A stretch of DNA of 64,000 nucleotides from CAVSRC01 sp963743015 (GTDB lineage Bacteria; Pseudomonadota; Alphaproteobacteria; Rhizobiales; Kaistiaceae), in NCBI GenBank assembly GCA_963743015.1, contig CAVUOD010000031.1, forward strand, positions 124,001 through 188,000, written 5' to 3'. The notes beneath the pieces were generated by a model. The model had not been told where the DNA came from, searched no databases, and saw only the letters and a program-made list of their open reading frames with translations. The position numbers were made by a program, and so were the translations under genes. Below, piece by piece: positions 8,970-18,870 of this stretch (positions are counted from its first letter, which is position 1; every line of letters begins with the position of its first letter).

Positions 8970-9854
8970 TCAGGCGCTGCGGCGCAGGCGGGGCGTCGCC
9001 GGGGGCTGATCGTCGGTCAGCATCCAGCCGCCGAGCGCCATCGCGGAAGGCAACGGCGTGACGTTGAAGCGGGCCGCGAGGTCGCGCAGGTTTGCGGTCG
9101 TCATCGTCTGCCGCGGGCCGCCCATGGAGATGAGCTGCACCAGGATCTCGGCGGATTTCTCCGCCGTGTCGATCAGGCCGAAGGCTTCGTCGAGGGTTTC
9201 GCCGGCGCCGAAGATCCCGTGATACTGCCAGAGCACCAGCGTGTGCTTGGCCATCGCTTGCGCGGTCGCATCGCCGATTGCCGCGGTGCCGGGGACCATC
9301 CAGGGAATCGCACCGACGCCCTCGGGAAAGACGACGAGGCATTCGGTGCTGCCCTCCCACAAGGCGCGGGTGATGTTGTCGGTGTCGAACTGCAGCACAT
9401 AGGAAAGCGCGATCAGGTTGGTGGCGTGACAATGCACGATTGCCGCCCGTTTCCCGGGGGCCAGGCGCTGGCGCACGACATGGGATTTGAGGTGGGCGGA
9501 GAGTTCCGAGGTGGGCACGGCACCGTCGCTGAAGCCCCAGCACACCACCACGGCCGTGCCGCCGGGCAGGACGCGGATGACGCCGAGATTGGCCTCCGGA
9601 TTGATCTGGACGTTGCGGAAGTATTTACCCGAGCCGGTGACCAGAAAGTATTCGTCGGCAAGGTCGGGCAGGGCTTCCTCGAGCGGAAGGATGCGGTTGC
9701 CCTGCCATTCGGCGAGATAGGGGGTTACATCCTGGTCGAGCAGGCGGAACGAAACGTTGCCGCCGTTGCGCTCGTCCCAGCCCTTGAGCCATGCGTCCGA
9801 GGTGATCTTCACCATCTCGGCGATGAACCAAGATGTCTGCGTCGGTGTTGTCAT
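8970..9854 (-). CDS. rhaD: Rhamnulose-1-phosphate aldolase, stand-alone E. coli RhaD type
   Basis: The 294-residue class II aldolase closely follows E. coli RhaD throughout: TDAWLKGWDERNGGN-type start, FLVTGSGKYFRNVQ, PTSELSAHLKSH, HCHATNLIALSYVL (zinc histidines), LWEGSTECLVVFPEGVG and DEAFGLIDTAEKSAE. It cleaves rhamnulose 1-phosphate to dihydroxyacetone phosphate and lactaldehyde. The ATG at 9854 fits the RhaD N-terminus (SWFIAEMVKIT) better than the longer frame to 9896. It duplicates the aldolase activity of the fused enzyme next door. It is probably read alone or with the importer upstream on the same strand; tandem operator-like repeats lie 33-52 bp upstream. Confidence 0.88.
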   Translation of the reverse strand: MTTPTQTSWFIAEMVKITSDAWLKGWDERNGGNVSFRLLDQDVTPYLAEWQGNRILPLEEALPDLADEYFLVTGSGKYFRNVQINPEANLGVIRVLPGGTAVVVCWGFSDGAVPTSELSAHLKSHVVRQRLAPGKRAAIVHCHATNLIALSYVLQFDTDNITRALWEGSTECLVVFPEGVGAIPWMVPGTAAIGDATAQAMAKHTLVLWQYHGIFGAGETLDEAFGLIDTAEKSAEILVQLISMGGPRQTMTTANLRDLAARFNVTPLPSAMALGGWMLTDDQPPATPRLRRSA

Positions 9855-9886
9855 GGAATTTCGTGCCCGGTCGGTTCGTTCGACAG

Positions 9887-9906
9887 TTTCGATCAATATC
9901 GATCAA
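9887..9906 (-). promoter_or_regulatory. Tandem operator-like repeats upstream of the stand-alone rhaD
   Basis: On the minus strand TTGATCGATA is followed directly by TTGATCGAAA, a head-to-tail 10-bp repeat. It resembles the TTGATTGACA words in the divergent DeoR/rhaD promoter, so one regulator may bind both regions. The function is inferred from similarity of the words only. Confidence 0.4.
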
Positions 9907-10040
9907 AATCAGTCAAGAAGCAAAAGATAACGGCGCGCCAAGAGGTCGCATCGCAGCCGCTGCCGCTGCCGTGCCGGTGCATGGGCTAGCATGCCGCCGT
10001 TGGCGTCGCTTTGCGGGAAATCAGGCCGGGAAGATTGGCG

Positions 10041-11006
10041 CTAAGCCGCCTTGGCGGTGCGCGACAGGCGCGCCTGGATGAGGACGACGACCAGCAGGAA
10101 AGCCCCGCGGATGACGCTCTGCCAGTAGGCGGACAGCGATATCCAGCCCATGCCGTTCTCGAAATTGAGGACGTTGAAGAGGATGCCGAGCAGCAGCACG
10201 CCAGCGAGCGTGGTGATCACCGAGCCGGAGCCGCCGGTGAGCAGCGTGCCGCCGACCACCACCGCGGCGATGGCGAAGAGTTCCCAGCCGATGCCCTCGA
10301 TCGGCTGGCCGGCGCCGAACTGCGAGGCGAGGATGGTGCCGGCGAGGCCGGCGAGGCCGCCGCTGGCCAGATAGACGATGAACTTGGTGCGGTCGGCCTG
10401 AAGCCCCATGAGCTTGGTCGCGTCCTCGCCGCCGCCGATGGCCAGCACCGTCCGCCCGAAGCCCGTATAGTTGAGCACGATCGAGCCGACGATGTAGGCG
10501 AGGAGGGCGACCACCGCCGGAATCGGGAAGATCCACCAGTTGCCCTGGCCGAAGACCGTGAAGCCGCTCTTGTAGTCGACGCCGACGGTTGCGTTGCCGG
10601 CCATCAGCAGGCCGGTGCCTTGCGCCGCCAGCATTGTCGCCAGTGTCGCAATGAAGGGCAGGAGTTGCGCCCTGGTAACCAGCAGCCCGTTGATGACGCC
10701 GGCGGCAAGGCCGATGCCGACGCCGGCCGCCAGCCCCGGCCACAGCCCGTAGGGGCTTGCCAGGGCGGAGGCGACGCTCGCCATGGCGGCAACACCGCCG
10801 ACGCTGAGGTCGATGCCGCCGGTCATGATGACGAAGCACATGCCGAGCGAGACCAGCAGGAACATCGAGTTGTACCTGAGTACGCTCATGATGTTGTACA
10901 TCGACAGGAAGCGGTCGTAGCGCGTGTAGCCGAAGAGGATGAGCGCGGCGAGCGCCAACACCACCCCATAGGTGCCGACAATGCGGATGAGCGTGGTGCG
11001 GCGCAT
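10041..11006 (-). CDS. Sugar ABC importer permease (RbsC/BPD_transp_2 family)
   Basis: The 321-residue integral membrane protein has about eight to ten hydrophobic segments and the family motif FVIMTGGIDLSVG in the first third, with GGTLLTGG near the end. It forms half of the membrane channel for a sugar importer. Its ATG at 11006 overlaps the stop of the preceding permease by one base (TGATG), implying coupled translation. Order after the binding protein and ATPase resembles rhizobial rhaSTPQ, so L-rhamnose is a likely substrate, but specificity is not visible. Confidence 0.87.
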   Translation of the reverse strand: MRRTTLIRIVGTYGVVLALAALILFGYTRYDRFLSMYNIMSVLRYNSMFLLVSLGMCFVIMTGGIDLSVGGVAAMASVASALASPYGLWPGLAAGVGIGLAAGVINGLLVTRAQLLPFIATLATMLAAQGTGLLMAGNATVGVDYKSGFTVFGQGNWWIFPIPAVVALLAYIVGSIVLNYTGFGRTVLAIGGGEDATKLMGLQADRTKFIVYLASGGLAGLAGTILASQFGAGQPIEGIGWELFAIAAVVVGGTLLTGGSGSVITTLAGVLLLGILFNVLNFENGMGWISLSAYWQSVIRGAFLLVVVLIQARLSRTAKAA

Positions 11007-12004
11007 CAGTTCGACCTGTTCTGCTGCTGCAGCCATACCGCCGCGGCGATGATGGCTGCCTTGACGACCAGCGCCGCCGCGTCGGGCACGCCGTTGGCGA
11101 GCAGCGTATAGCGGACAAGCTGGATGGTGAGCGCGCCGAGCACGGTGCCGATGATCGTCGCCCTGCCGCCGGTGAACGGCGTGCCACCGACGGCGACAGC
11201 GGCGATGGCGTCGAGCTCCATGCCGAGGCCGACGAGGTTGGCGTCGCTGGCCGAATTGATGGCGATGACGATGAGCCCGGCAACGCCGGCGCACAGGCCA
11301 GAAATGGCGTAGATGGCGAGCTTGATCCTGCTCACCGGCAGGCCGGAAAGCTCCGATGCCTTCTCGTTTCCGCCGACCGCAAGCACCCCGCGGCCGAACA
11401 CCGTGCGCCTGAGCGCCCAGGCGGCAACCGCGACGATGACCGCCATCAGGATGACCTGTGCCGGAATGCCGAGTGGACGCGCCAGGCCGATCCACTGGAA
11501 CTCGGGCACACGGAAGGTTTGCAGATTGCCGTTGGTCATCACCTGGGCGATGCCGCGCCCGGCGATGAACAGCACCAGCGTCGCCACGATCGGCTGGATG
11601 CGGAAGCGCGCGATGAGGAAGCCGTTGAAAAGGCCGAGCAGCCCGGTGACCGCGACCGAGATGACCATGGCCACGCGCGACCGCCACGTAGATGTTGCCG
11701 ATGGGCACGAGCTTGCCCATGAAGATGATCGGCGCCAGCGCCCCCGAGATCGCCATCAGCGAGCCGACCGAGAGATCGATGCCGCCGGAGGCGATGACCA
11801 GCGTCATGCCGACCGCGACGATGACGATGGTGCAGACCTGCGTGAGGTTCACGTTGAGGGTCTGCATGGTGGCGAAGTTCGGCGTATGCAGGAAATTGAA
11901 GACGAGCAGGATCGCCAGCGCCAGCAGCATGCCGTATTTGGCGAGGAACTCGATGGGATCGAAGACGCGCCGCTCGCCGCCGGCGCGTGACTGGGCAGCT
12001 TCGC

Positions 12005-12008
<4 letters not shown>
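11006..12008 (-). CDS. Sugar ABC importer permease (RbsC family), frame broken near 11675
   Basis: From the ATG at 12008 (MSEAAQSRAGG) the frame gives an N-terminus with VTLVIASGGIDLSVGSLMAISGAL-type residues typical of RbsC permeases. It then shifts around 11671-11682. The remainder (MVISVAVTGLLGLFNGFLIARFRIQP to LQQQNRSN) continues in another frame to the stop at 11006. Deleting one base joins them into a normal 333-residue permease. The start overlaps the ATPase stop by four bases (ATGA). Because both parts are well conserved I treat this as one gene with a probable single-base error. Confidence 0.82.
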
Positions 12009-13513
<1,505 letters not shown>

Positions 13514-13572
13514 CGCGAGAAGCGGCGGACCTGGGATCGTCGGGTTCCGTCGTCATGGCATGACTCCACGGC

Positions 13573-13603
13573 GAGCCCTCCCCGCCGGCAGCGGGGAGGG
13601 CTC
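13573..13603 (-). terminator. Intercistronic hairpin after the binding-protein gene
   Basis: A perfect 13-bp inverted repeat, GAGCCCTCCCCGC (13573-13585) and GCGGGGAGGGCTC (13591-13603), lies in the 107-bp gap between binding protein and ATPase. Hairpins here commonly protect the abundant binding-protein mRNA or partly stop transcription so that the ATPase and permeases are made in smaller amounts. Confidence 0.65.
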
Positions 13604-13620
13604 ATCGCATTCTACGACAA

Positions 13621-14601
13621 TCAGAACGCTTCCGCGAGCTTCGCAGCGGCGTTGGTGCCGTCGTAGAAGTCGTCGTCGTTCTTGATGAACGGCGGGATCG
13701 TCTTGCCGGCGGCGTAGTCGGCCATGGTGGCGAACGCCTTCGGTCCGAACAGCGGGCTGCAGCCGCAGATGGCGCCGATCTTGCCGTCGACGATCGCCTG
13801 CACGCCGTCATGCTCGCCGTCGATGGAGACGATCAGCACGTCCTTGCCGGGCACCTTGCCGGCAGCCTCGAGCGCCGCGATCGCGCCGAGCGCCATCTCG
13901 TCGTTGTGGGCGTAGATGATGTCGGCATCGGGATGCGCCTGGAGCAGCGTCTCGGCAACCTGGCGGCCCTTGTCGCGGGCGAAGTCGCCCGACTGCGAGG
14001 CGACGATGGTGAAGCCACCGGCGGCGTTGATCGCGTCGTCGAAGCCCTTCTTGCGGTCGTTGGCCGGCGACGCGCCGACGGTGCCCTCGAGCTCGATGAT
14101 CTTGGAGCGGCCATTGGCGTTCTTCGCCAGCCATTCGGCGACGCGCTTGCCTTCCTCGATGAAGTCCGAGCCGATGAAGGTGACGTAGTCGACGCCCGGC
14201 TTGGCCATGGTGTGATCGACGTCGCGGTCGATGAGGAACACCGGAATGCCGGCGTCGCGGGCGGCGAGAATCACCGGGACAAGCGGCTTGTCTTCGCGCG
14301 GCGGCAGGAAGATCGCGTCGACGCCCTGCGCGATCATCGAGTTGACGTCCGAAGCCTGCTTGGCGGACGAACCGGCCGCGTCGGTGAAGACGAGCTGATA
14401 GCCAAGCTTCTTGGCTTCGTCCTGCATGCTCTTGGTCTCGGCCAGGCGCCACGGGTTGTTGCTCTCGGTCTGAGCAAAGCCGACCTTGTAGGTGTCTTTC
14501 TTGGCCAGCGGTGGCAGCGCCGCGAAGGCGGCACGGGTGCCGATAAGACCGACGGCCGCGCCAGCAGCCGTTCCGAGTAATAGATTACGGCGGGTAATCA
14601 T
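13621..14601 (-). CDS. Sugar ABC importer periplasmic binding protein (RbsB type)
   Basis: The 326-residue protein starts at the ATG at 14601, preceded by a GGAGGAG ribosome-binding site; the longer frame to 14676 is rejected. An N-terminal signal MITRRNLLLGTAAGAAVGLIGTRAAFA carries twin arginines close to the front and ends at an Ala-Phe-Ala site. The mature part is a type I periplasmic fold (KVGFAQTESNNPWR, IFLPPREDKPLVPVILAARDAGIPVFLIDRDVD, IYAHNDEMALGA). It captures the sugar for the importer downstream. The ribose/galactofuranose-type fold is clear; the sugar is not, with rhamnose favoured by context. Confidence 0.88.
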   Translation of the reverse strand: MITRRNLLLGTAAGAAVGLIGTRAAFAALPPLAKKDTYKVGFAQTESNNPWRLAETKSMQDEAKKLGYQLVFTDAAGSSAKQASDVNSMIAQGVDAIFLPPREDKPLVPVILAARDAGIPVFLIDRDVDHTMAKPGVDYVTFIGSDFIEEGKRVAEWLAKNANGRSKIIELEGTVGASPANDRKKGFDDAINAAGGFTIVASQSGDFARDKGRQVAETLLQAHPDADIIYAHNDEMALGAIAALEAAGKVPGKDVLIVSIDGEHDGVQAIVDGKIGAICGCSPLFGPKAFATMADYAAGKTIPPFIKNDDDFYDGTNAAAKLAEAF

Positions 14602-14647
14602 CGATGCTTCTCCTCCCAGAAGGTCACGACTGATCCATCGTGCGCGT

Positions 14648-14663
14648 GGGGTCTGAGGACCCC
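14648..14663 (-). promoter_or_regulatory. Leader hairpin in front of the sugar importer operon
   Basis: GGGGTC and GACCCC face each other around TGAG, with further G/C pairing outside, about 50 bp upstream of the binding-protein start. The AT-rich stretch at about 14700-14730 further upstream is the likely divergent promoter shared with the LacI gene. A role as attenuator or mRNA stabiliser is possible but unproven. Confidence 0.3.
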
Positions 14664-14811
14664 CCGCGCAGACCATCCTTGATCAGGTGAACAATCTAAG
14701 TCAACATATAAGTTATAATTATTAGTCAGCCTCGCTGACATATGCGCCAGTCCCCTTTCCGCGCGTGCAACGGGCACGTAAACAGGAGGCCGGTGCGGGA
14801 GGGTTCGGATC

Positions 14812-16008
14812 ATGGACGAGGTGACGGCCAAGAGCGGCGTGCGCACGCGCAAAAGGGGCCCGCGCCAAACCAGACGTATCACCATGACCGACATTGCACG
14901 CGAAGCGGGTTGCTCGCAGGCGACGGTCTCGTTCGTGCTCAATCGCAATCAGAGCATCAAGATCTCGTCGCATACGCGCGATCGGGTGATCAAGGCAGCC
15001 CGCTCGCTCGGCTACGCGCCGCCGAACTTTGCTGCGCTGGAGCCGGTTCACACGCCGGGGGTGGATGGATCGATCGGCTTCGTCGTCGACCAGCTGTCGA
15101 CCAGCCCGGAAGCGGTGGTCGCCATCGAAGGTGCGCGTCAGGCGTCGTGGGGTGCAGGCAACGTCGTGCTGATGGCGCAGACCCAGTCCGACGAGAGGAT
15201 GGAGCCGCGGACGATCGAACTGCTCGCCAGCTACGGGATCTCGGCGCTCATCTACATGGCGATCTTCACCCGCGAGATCGAGGCGCCCGACTATCTCCGG
15301 CAATTGCCGATGCCGGTGATCCTGCTCAACTGCTACACGGCCGACCGCGCATTCCCGGCGGTGGTGCCGAGCGAGATCGCCGGCGGTCAGCGATCGACCC
15401 GGCACCTGATCGAATGGGGCCATTCGCGCATCGGCACGATCCTCGGCGAGCCCTGGATGGAGGCGGCGCAGGACCGGCTGGAAGGCTATCGCCGGGCGCT
15501 GGCCACGGCGGATATCCCGTTCGATCCGGCGCTCGTCGTCGAGGGCGACTGGTCGGCGAGCGCCGGCTATGCCGGGACGATGAAGCTGCTGGCGCTGCCC
15601 GAGCGGCCGACGGCGATCTTCTGCCAGAACGACCGGACCGCGATCGGCTGCTACGAGGCGCTCAAGGAGGCGGGCCTGCGCATTCCGGAGGACATCTCGG
15701 TGGTCGGCTACGACGACGAGGAGATCGCGCGCCATCTGCATCCGCGCCTGACCTCCTCGATCCTGCCGCATCGGGCGATGGGGCAGTGGGCGGTGCAGCG
15801 GCTCGACGAGCCGTTCCACAACGGCAACCGCCGCTATCCGATCACCAAGCTGGAATGCCCGCTGGTGCCGCGCGATTCGGTGGCGGCGCCGCGAGAGACG
15901 GTCAGTTCACCGCGAAGCCGCCGTCAACGGGCAGGCTCAACCCGTTCAGCGACGAAGCCGCGTCGCTCAGCAGGAACAGCACCGTCTCGGCCACTTCCGC
16001 AGGCTTGA
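14812..16008 (+). CDS. LacI-family transcriptional regulator of the sugar importer
   Basis: The 398-residue regulator has a LacI helix-turn-helix (ITMTDIAREAGCSQATVSFVLNRN) after a basic N-terminal extension and then a periplasmic-binding-like sensor domain ending in LECPLVPRDSVAAPRE. It is divergent from the importer operon and probably controls it in response to the sugar. Family members usually end near residue 360. Here the frame stays open about 35 more codons and runs 107 bp into the 3' end of the SDR gene on the other strand, so the last part may not be functional. No short stop exists in the other frames either. Confidence 0.83.
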   Translation: MDEVTAKSGVRTRKRGPRQTRRITMTDIAREAGCSQATVSFVLNRNQSIKISSHTRDRVIKAARSLGYAPPNFAALEPVHTPGVDGSIGFVVDQLSTSPEAVVAIEGARQASWGAGNVVLMAQTQSDERMEPRTIELLASYGISALIYMAIFTREIEAPDYLRQLPMPVILLNCYTADRAFPAVVPSEIAGGQRSTRHLIEWGHSRIGTILGEPWMEAAQDRLEGYRRALATADIPFDPALVVEGDWSASAGYAGTMKLLALPERPTAIFCQNDRTAIGCYEALKEAGLRIPEDISVVGYDDEEIARHLHPRLTSSILPHRAMGQWAVQRLDEPFHNGNRRYPITKLECPLVPRDSVAAPRETVSSPRSRRQRAGSTRSATKPRRSAGTAPSRPLPQA

Positions 16009-16627
16009 GGAAGCGGCCGATCGGAATGCGGCTGCGGATCGGGTCGGCCTTGGCCGGGTCGCTCCAGGCAAGCTCGCCCATGGCGGTGAGCGTGATCGTC
16101 GGGTTGATGCAGTTGACGCGGATGCCCTTGCGGCCGAGCTCGTTGGCCATCGCGCGGCTCATGGCGTCGAGCCCGCCCTTGCTGGCGCAATAGGCGGCGT
16201 GATCGATCCAGCCCATCCAGGCGGCATTGCTGGAGACGTTGACGATGGCACCGCCGGCACCGCGCGCGATGCGGTCGCGGGCATATTCCTGCGAGACGAT
16301 CAGGGGCGCGCGCGTGTTGACGGCGTGGAGGCGGTCGAAATCCTCGATCCGCGTTTCGAGGAAGGGGGCAAGCACGGTGGTGCCGGCATTGTTGACGAGG
16401 TAGTCGACCGGCAGCGCGGCGCGTACGGCCGCGCGTGTTGCCTCCGCGTCGGCGAGATCGACGACGATCGTGCGGCAGCCGATTTCGCCGGCAAGCAATT
16501 CGAGGTCTTCCGGCGAGCGACTGAGGGCGACCACCTCGGCGCCGCGTTCGGCCAGCATGGTTGCGATGGCCCGGCCGATTCCCTTGCCCGCGCCGGTCAC
16601 CAGTGCGGATTTGCCGGCAAAGCTCAT
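15902..16627 (-). CDS. Short-chain dehydrogenase/reductase
   Basis: The 241-residue protein is a complete classical SDR: TGAGKGIG cofactor motif near residue 11, NNAG, SSNAAW, catalytic YCASK, and a C-terminal LPVDGGFAVN. It resembles L-xylulose reductase/carbonyl reductase-like SDRs of sugar metabolism, but substrate and cofactor cannot be fixed. The ATG at 16627 has a GGAGG-like site upstream and is preferred over the longer frame to 16849. It is convergent and overlapping with the LacI gene and divergent from the HAD gene. Confidence 0.85.
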   Translation of the reverse strand: MSFAGKSALVTGAGKGIGRAIATMLAERGAEVVALSRSPEDLELLAGEIGCRTIVVDLADAEATRAAVRAALPVDYLVNNAGTTVLAPFLETRIEDFDRLHAVNTRAPLIVSQEYARDRIARGAGGAIVNVSSNAAWMGWIDHAAYCASKGGLDAMSRAMANELGRKGIRVNCINPTITLTAMGELAWSDPAKADPIRSRIPIGRFLKPAEVAETVLFLLSDAASSLNGLSLPVDGGFAVN

Positions 16628-16897
16628 TGACGTTTCCTCCCGTCTCGCTGCCGGCGCAGACATGCGGCCGGCAAGCCCGCACAATAGCGTTCGCCGGCCG
16701 CCGGTCCACCGCCGATGGCGCGAAGCCGGCGGTCGGGGCAAAGGCGACAAGCCGCGGGTCGACGGCGGCCCGCCAGGCTGCGCTTCCGCCGGACGGCGAC
16801 GCCCGGCCCTGCTTCGTGGCCCGGTGTCGCGGCAAGCCGGCGCGTCCATGTGCTATGGTCCGCCGCTGCGAGGCACGCAACGATCACGGCGGTACCC

Positions 16898-17575
16898 ATG
16901 TCAGAAGGCAACATCTCATTCCTGTTCGACCTCGACGGCACGCTGGTGGACAGCGTCTACGAGCATGTCCTGGCGTGGCACGATGCGCTCAGTCACGAGG
17001 GCATCGAAGTTTCCATCTGGCGTCTGCATCGCCGGATCGGAATGTCGGGCGGCCTGTTCACCAACATGCTGCTGCGCGAGACCGGCCTGGACCTGGACGC
17101 GGCCCTCATCGACCGTCTCAGGCGTCTCCATACCGAATCCTACAATGCCCGATCGTCCAACATCCGCCCCTTGCCCGGCGCACAGGAGCTGCTGGCCTAT
17201 CTGAGCGACGCGCAAATTCCCTGGGCGATCGCAACCAGCGGCCGCATGGAAACCGCCAGGCCGGTGCTCGAGCGCCTGGGCGTCGATCTGGCCAAGCGAG
17301 TCGTCATCACCAGGGACCAGGTCAAGCACGCCAAGCCCGATCCGGATCTGTTCATGGCTGCGGCAGCGGCGATCAACCAGCCGATCGAGCACGCATGCGT
17401 GGTCGGCGACAGCGTCTGGGACCTGCTGGCCGCCAGACGCGCCGGGGCGCTCGGCGTGGGCCTGTTGTCCGGCGGCTACGGCGAAGACGAGCTGGTGCGG
17501 GCGAGCGCCTATCGCGTCTATGAGGATCCGGCCGATCTGTTGAATCACATCGATGAGGTCGGTGGACGCCGCTGA
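16898..17575 (+). CDS. HAD-superfamily phosphatase
   Basis: The 225-residue protein is a phosphoglycolate-phosphatase-like HAD hydrolase. Motif I is FLFDLDGTLVDS (nucleophile and acid/base aspartates), motif II lies in WAIATSG, motif III lysine in HAKPDPDLF and motif IV in VVGDSVWDLLAA; a helical cap lies between motifs I and II. It should remove phosphate from a small metabolite, perhaps a sugar phosphate. The start at 16898 places motif I near residue 10 as expected; an earlier in-frame ATG at 16715 would add a non-conserved leader. Confidence 0.83.
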   Translation: MSEGNISFLFDLDGTLVDSVYEHVLAWHDALSHEGIEVSIWRLHRRIGMSGGLFTNMLLRETGLDLDAALIDRLRRLHTESYNARSSNIRPLPGAQELLAYLSDAQIPWAIATSGRMETARPVLERLGVDLAKRVVITRDQVKHAKPDPDLFMAAAAAINQPIEHACVVGDSVWDLLAARRAGALGVGLLSGGYGEDELVRASAYRVYEDPADLLNHIDEVGGRR

Positions 17576-17605
17576 GCGATCGCGCTGGGCGTCGGCGATT
17601 AGCGC

Positions 17606-17858
17606 TTGACTGGAGCGGAGGGTGGTCCACATTAGAAGGGTGACGAGCTACTTGGCTCGCCGTGCGAATCGTCAGACAGGAGGATGCCACAGCATGTCTC
17701 CGCCGGGCTGCCACCGGCCCCGCTAGACGGGGCCCAAATCCGACAATCAAATCGCTGACATGCGGACGCGAAGCGTCCGATTGATCGGTTGTGAACCGAC
17801 AAAGCCTCAAATGAGGGACGGCCCCGCCTGACACACCCCGTGCGGCGGGGTCCGTTTA
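17606..17858 (+). ncRNA. Candidate structured small RNA with its own promoter and terminator
   Basis: The 467-bp gap between the HAD and rlpA genes has no convincing ORF but a run of hairpins. CGAGC/GCTCG is at 17644-17659, GGCCCCG/CGGGGCC at 17716-17734, CGGACGC/GCGTCCG with a GAA loop at 17763-17779, TCGGTT/AACCGA at 17785-17799, CCTC/GAGG at 17805-17816, and a GGCCCCGCC/GGCGGGG stem at about 17820-17852 followed by GTTTAT. A sigma-70-like TTGACT (17606-17611) and CATTAG (17630-17635) lie 18 bp apart just upstream. I recognise no known RNA family. The rest of the gap (17859-18042) shows nothing clear. Confidence 0.4.
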
Positions 17859-18042
17859 TATGCGATATCCGCTTGATTATTGCGCGAACGGTCCCGATCA
17901 CTGCCACCGGCGCCGCGATTCAAGCTGGCGAGCGGCAGCGCCGCGGCGCCGCATTCCTGCCCAATTCAGCCTGTGCCATGTGTGACTGACGCTAAAGAGC
18001 AGCGGCCAATCGCTGCCATGCAGCGAGACGGGAGGGCGTCTC

Positions 18043-18651
18043 GTGCGATCCCGGGACAGGACTGCTTCGGTCATAGCGTTCGGGCTGATCGTGTTTGCCT
18101 CGCTTGTCGCGACGGGCAAGGCGCGGGCGGTCGTCCAGTGCGGTGAGGCCGCCTGGTATGCCCCCGGCGGCATCACTGCCAGCGGTGAGCCAAACGTCGC
18201 TGGCGCCCTGACAGCGGCGCATCCGAACCTGCCCTTCGGCACCAAGGTAAGCGTGCGCAATCTCGCCAACGGCAAATCGGTGGTCGTGCGTATCAACGAT
18301 CGTGGTCCCTTCGCCGGCAACCGCGTCATCGACCTCAGCCGCGCAGCCGCGGAGGCACTCGACTACATCCGCGACGGCGTGACGCGGGTAGAGGTAACCG
18401 TACTCGGCAACGTTGCGGTGAAGTTGCGCGGTGCCTGCACGTCGACCGATGTCGCCTCGACCAGTGGCGGCGCAGCCGACGCAACGGTCCCGCCAGCGAG
18501 CGGCGCGCCTTCTGTCCGGCCCGCACCCCAGCCGGTCTCCAAGGCGTCGATGAGCGCGCAATTCGGCATCGCCTTTCAACCGGATTCGTGGGCCGAGGCC
18601 GAACTGCGAAAGGCGCTGGAGGCATTTCTCCCGGCTCTTCGGCCACGATGA
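18043..18651 (+). CDS. rlpA: RlpA-like septal ring lytic transglycosylase family protein
   Basis: The 202-residue protein starts at a GTG with GGGAGGG upstream. It has an N-terminal signal sequence ending near GKARA and then a double-psi beta-barrel domain (about 33-125) with GEAAWYAPGG, TAAHPNLPFGTKVSVRNL and the diagnostic VVRINDRGPFAGNRVIDLSRAAA. RlpA proteins act on peptidoglycan in the periplasm, often at the division site. No SPOR domain is visible; the tail is proline-rich, so this is a short RlpA-like form. A small GC hairpin at 18699-18713 follows the gene. Confidence 0.82.
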   Translation: MRSRDRTASVIAFGLIVFASLVATGKARAVVQCGEAAWYAPGGITASGEPNVAGALTAAHPNLPFGTKVSVRNLANGKSVVVRINDRGPFAGNRVIDLSRAAAEALDYIRDGVTRVEVTVLGNVAVKLRGACTSTDVASTSGGAADATVPPASGAPSVRPAPQPVSKASMSAQFGIAFQPDSWAEAELRKALEAFLPALRPR

Positions 18652-18870
18652 CGCGGCTCATGGGCCCTGCCGTTTCAGTGGTGCATAAGCGCCTTGCCGG
18701 CCGTTGACCGGCCGCTCCCCATCGCGCAACGTCTCTTGCAGGGGCAACGAGCTTCCTCCGGGCGTATCTGGCGCCAGTCTTGCTTGGAATCAGGGCCCGG
18801 CCCGTTCGGGCGACAGGCGGGCGCCGCCGGTGTGCAGAACAACAGCTACCGTGCCTTTTTGGAGGGATAA

